DNA of 20,108 bases from Ophiothrix spiculata (Eukaryota; Echinodermata; Ophiuroidea; Amphilepidida; Ophiotrichidae): the NCBI GenBank assembly GCA_000969725.1, contig JXSR01S068089.1. One strand, written 5' to 3'. A program made the translations under genes and the position numbers. Shown here one piece after another: positions 17,881 to 20,108 of this stretch. Position 1 is the first letter of the stretch, and each line of letters begins with the position of its first letter. The notes below the pieces were generated by a model. That model was not told the DNA's origin, did no database searches, and saw nothing but the letters and a program-made list of their open reading frames with translations.

Positions 17881-18084
17881 GGAGCGTCGCCAAGTGGTTA
17901 GAGTGGGACACATAATACAAGAGGTTCTAGGTTCGAATCCCGGTCAGACCATGTGCCTTTGGTCAAGAAACTTGTCTATTATTGTTCTGGGGTTTGTAAG
18001 TATAGTTGGTCCCCTGTGCTAAATACCTCATACGTAAGTGATGCAACAATATATATCTGGTAATAAGTTATAAATAGCAAAAAC
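17881..18084 (+). mobile_element. tRNA-derived SINE, second copy by local duplication
   Basis: The head GGAGCGTCGCCAAGTGGTTA and GGTTCTAGGTTCGAATCCCG is followed by the same body as 17519-17725. The flanks match too: CCATTCTTTCTTTAAAGATA precedes both (17492 and 17857), and AAACCTTGTTG..ATGGTTTTCAAGATAATTT follows both (17721 and 18081). So this copy arose by duplication of a ~270-bp segment, offset 360-365 bp, not by its own insertion. Confidence 0.92.
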
Positions 18085-18129
18085 CTTGTTGAAGATGGTT
18101 TTCAAGATAATTTCCATCCCAGCCTTTGA

Positions 18130-20108
18130 TAATTTCCATCAAGCCTTACAACCCTCCTGATTCTTCAAAAGACCTTCTTCAATTTCAAATAATATAAAGT
18201 TTCTAAACTATTACTGAAATGAAAAGATATGGAAAAAAATAAATCAAAGCTAGTATCTTTGAACATTTTGTGTTCGGACATTTAGAGATAAGACATACAT
18301 TGAAAGTCATTATGTTTTCTGACATATTCACTCCTGAGACACAAGATTCATGAGCAGATATGACTGTGAACTGATTCACTACAAGCCTGGTGAGAACTGA
18401 TATCATTTTAGATAAAGCATATCTACAAATATCAGCAAATCATTGAAACATATCTTATTTTTAATTTACTCAAGCCAGAAAAAGTAAAACTAAAACCAAA
18501 TGTCTTACAACCCCGGCCCTCATCCCTAGCATTTTCAAAAGAGTTGTTGAGAATGTTGTAAAATATAAGACATAGGTCTTGCTCAATTTAAAAAAATCAT
18601 TTTGGAAGATAATCAAACTTTTTCTTTGAATTAACACTAAATATAGATTTGTTCAAAGAGACCAATTATTTATATGCACAGTTTGAAGTGATTCAAGTAA
18701 ATTACTGATGTAAGGGTTTGCCCTTTCATGTTTATTTGATTATGTATGTAAAAACATTCTGCAACTGAATGTCCCGTCTTATATAACAAATTTACATCGG
18801 TCAATTCTAAAATCAATGCAAAACTTATTATAAATTTATCTGATCAGCTAGCTCACATTTATTCAGGTGTATGTTCCAGGTTTTCCTTTTACATGCAATA
18901 AAACAAATTAGGCCTAAAGTTTAACTAGGACTCATTCTACTTCCTTTTTTTCTTTAAGAAATTAGCATTCATCTCATAAATATATATGTCAGGAATGTGT
19001 AGTTCCTCCCAATTCAAACCCCTTACCTCTTCAAAGTTCAATGTTCAGTTACAGCAAGCCAAACAATTGTTAAATTTGTTAAAACAATTTGTTAAATTCT
19101 GAATTCGATATTGTTTGATTCAGAAGTGTAAGGTTTAAGCAATACCATTGTATAAGTTCAAGTTTTTCTGAGAAATTGATAATGCCTCAACAAATATTCT
19201 GGAAGTTTCAATTATGGTAAAATGAAATCTAATAACATCAAAATATTGTGTTCTTCCTCCACCCGCCCTTCTCTTTTGACCAACAACATCTTGTACAGGA
19301 AGAATATGACCACAATCTGATATAATTTCTGTCTAAACATGCTGAAATTAGCTGCAATTGGTCACATGACAAAGATCACAGGAGGTCAACCAGTGGGTAA
19401 TACTGCAAATAGTAACTTGGATCAATGCCTCTAAACCAATGTGATGATATATCATGTGATTTTTCCATGTACAAGAGTTGATGTTGATAGAAATATATTT
19501 ATGATGATTGCTAAATATATCTAGTATCAAACTAAGATACCAAATACTTGGTGCAAAATGTTCTCATTGTTAAACTGATTACAATGAATTTTGTAATAAC
19601 AACAGAGGCATGGTGATGAAACATTTTGCATCAAAAAAAGTCTGCCGCAAATATCTAGTAACTGAGGAGTATTTTTGCTGAAGTATTTTTATCTTTAAGC
19701 CTTCAAGGTAAAACATGACGTTTTTTGGCATTTTTAGCCAAAGCTTTACAAGGATCCATTTTCGGTCCTCGGAAGATGTAGAGTCCTGTTGTGTCATGTT
19801 GTTGTCATATGAAGGTCCTCGGAATACAAGCAAGGCAAATGTATCCCCCCCCCCCTCACACACACACACAGAAATAATTTGTTAACAAAGACCTGTTGTA
19901 CCAAGTAGTTAAAAACATGGTATGTCTGGGCTTTATATTAGACAACATATAGAACATCTACTTACAGATCAAGGTTAACAAGAACAACATAAAATCATAT
20001 GATAAATTAACAAAGAGACGGCTTTAAGTGAGGTCATGAGTTGGGTTTGAGGAATTATACATCAAGTTTCATAACAGTTATACACTCCTAAACAGTTACA
20101 TAATCTCA
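18130..20108. other. No gene seen
   Basis: About 2 kb of AT-rich sequence. A C-run followed by a CA run lies at about 19845-19870. TTGTTAAATT/TTGTTAAAAC phrases repeat near 19068-19097. The reverse frames at 18203-18406, 19348-19530 and 19579-19869 have no recognisable content. A donor-like GTAAGT on the minus strand near 19962-19967 has no open frame next to it. Confidence 0.5.

Larger units (their letters stand above)
17492..18124. repeat. Local direct duplication of a SINE-bearing segment
   Basis: Copies are 17492-17766 and 17857-18124, separated by about 90 bp. The copies differ by many substitutions and small gaps (roughly 85 % alike by eye), so the event is not recent. Confidence 0.88.

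Noticed and set aside
1-20108. CRISPR array, rRNA, bacterial-type operon or phage-like defence genes
   Set aside because: No regularly spaced repeats, no conserved rRNA words, and no coding density of that kind. The splice sites and SINEs show this is animal nuclear DNA.

Overview
The window looks like nuclear DNA from an animal, most likely a marine invertebrate. It is AT-rich, has long introns with GT..AG borders, is dense in tRNA-derived SINEs and small inverted-repeat elements, and shows no operon-like gene packing. I lean towards a deuterostome such as an echinoderm or hemichordate because of the style of the repeats, but the lineage is a guess.

One host gene can be supported. The minus strand carries the 3' end of SMG5, a nonsense-mediated mRNA decay factor, as four coding exons: 10203-10365, 6489-6579, 5041-5124 and 3430-3640. 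Every junction has GT..AG borders and the phases match (1, 2, 2). Spliced, they give 549 nt, that is 182 residues and a stop, which is the C-terminal PIN domain of SMG5. A possible poly(A) signal lies 39 nt past the stop. I found no credible exon further upstream in 10366-20108, so that half is either one long 5' intron or holds exons I cannot recognise.

Layout. 1-3364 is downstream of the gene and mostly repeats: a foldback element near 263-1072 with a SINE nested in its left arm, a 211-bp inverted-repeat element at 1227-1437, and a possible hammerhead-like fold at 2187-2242. 3365-10365 is the SMG5 3' part. Its introns hold an exact 75-bp tandem duplication, three diverged copies of one exon's donor end, a 466-bp insertion with a perfect 8-bp target duplication, a 76-nt hairpin and two more inverted-repeat elements. 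10404-10442 is an almost identical extra copy of 39 bp of an SMG5 exon. 10440-14300 holds SINEs and hairpins. 14980-18125 is a stack of nested and tandem duplications: 0.8-kb units, a 150-bp tandem repeat inside an insertion, and a duplicated SINE. 18130-20108 shows nothing recognisable.

No CRISPR array, rRNA, standalone tRNA or complete transposase/reverse-transcriptase frame was seen. I did not find a new gene system. The more unusual signals are exon pieces copied around inside SMG5, nested insertions that can be ordered in time, and an SMG5 PIN domain that seems to keep an acidic residue at the third active-site position.
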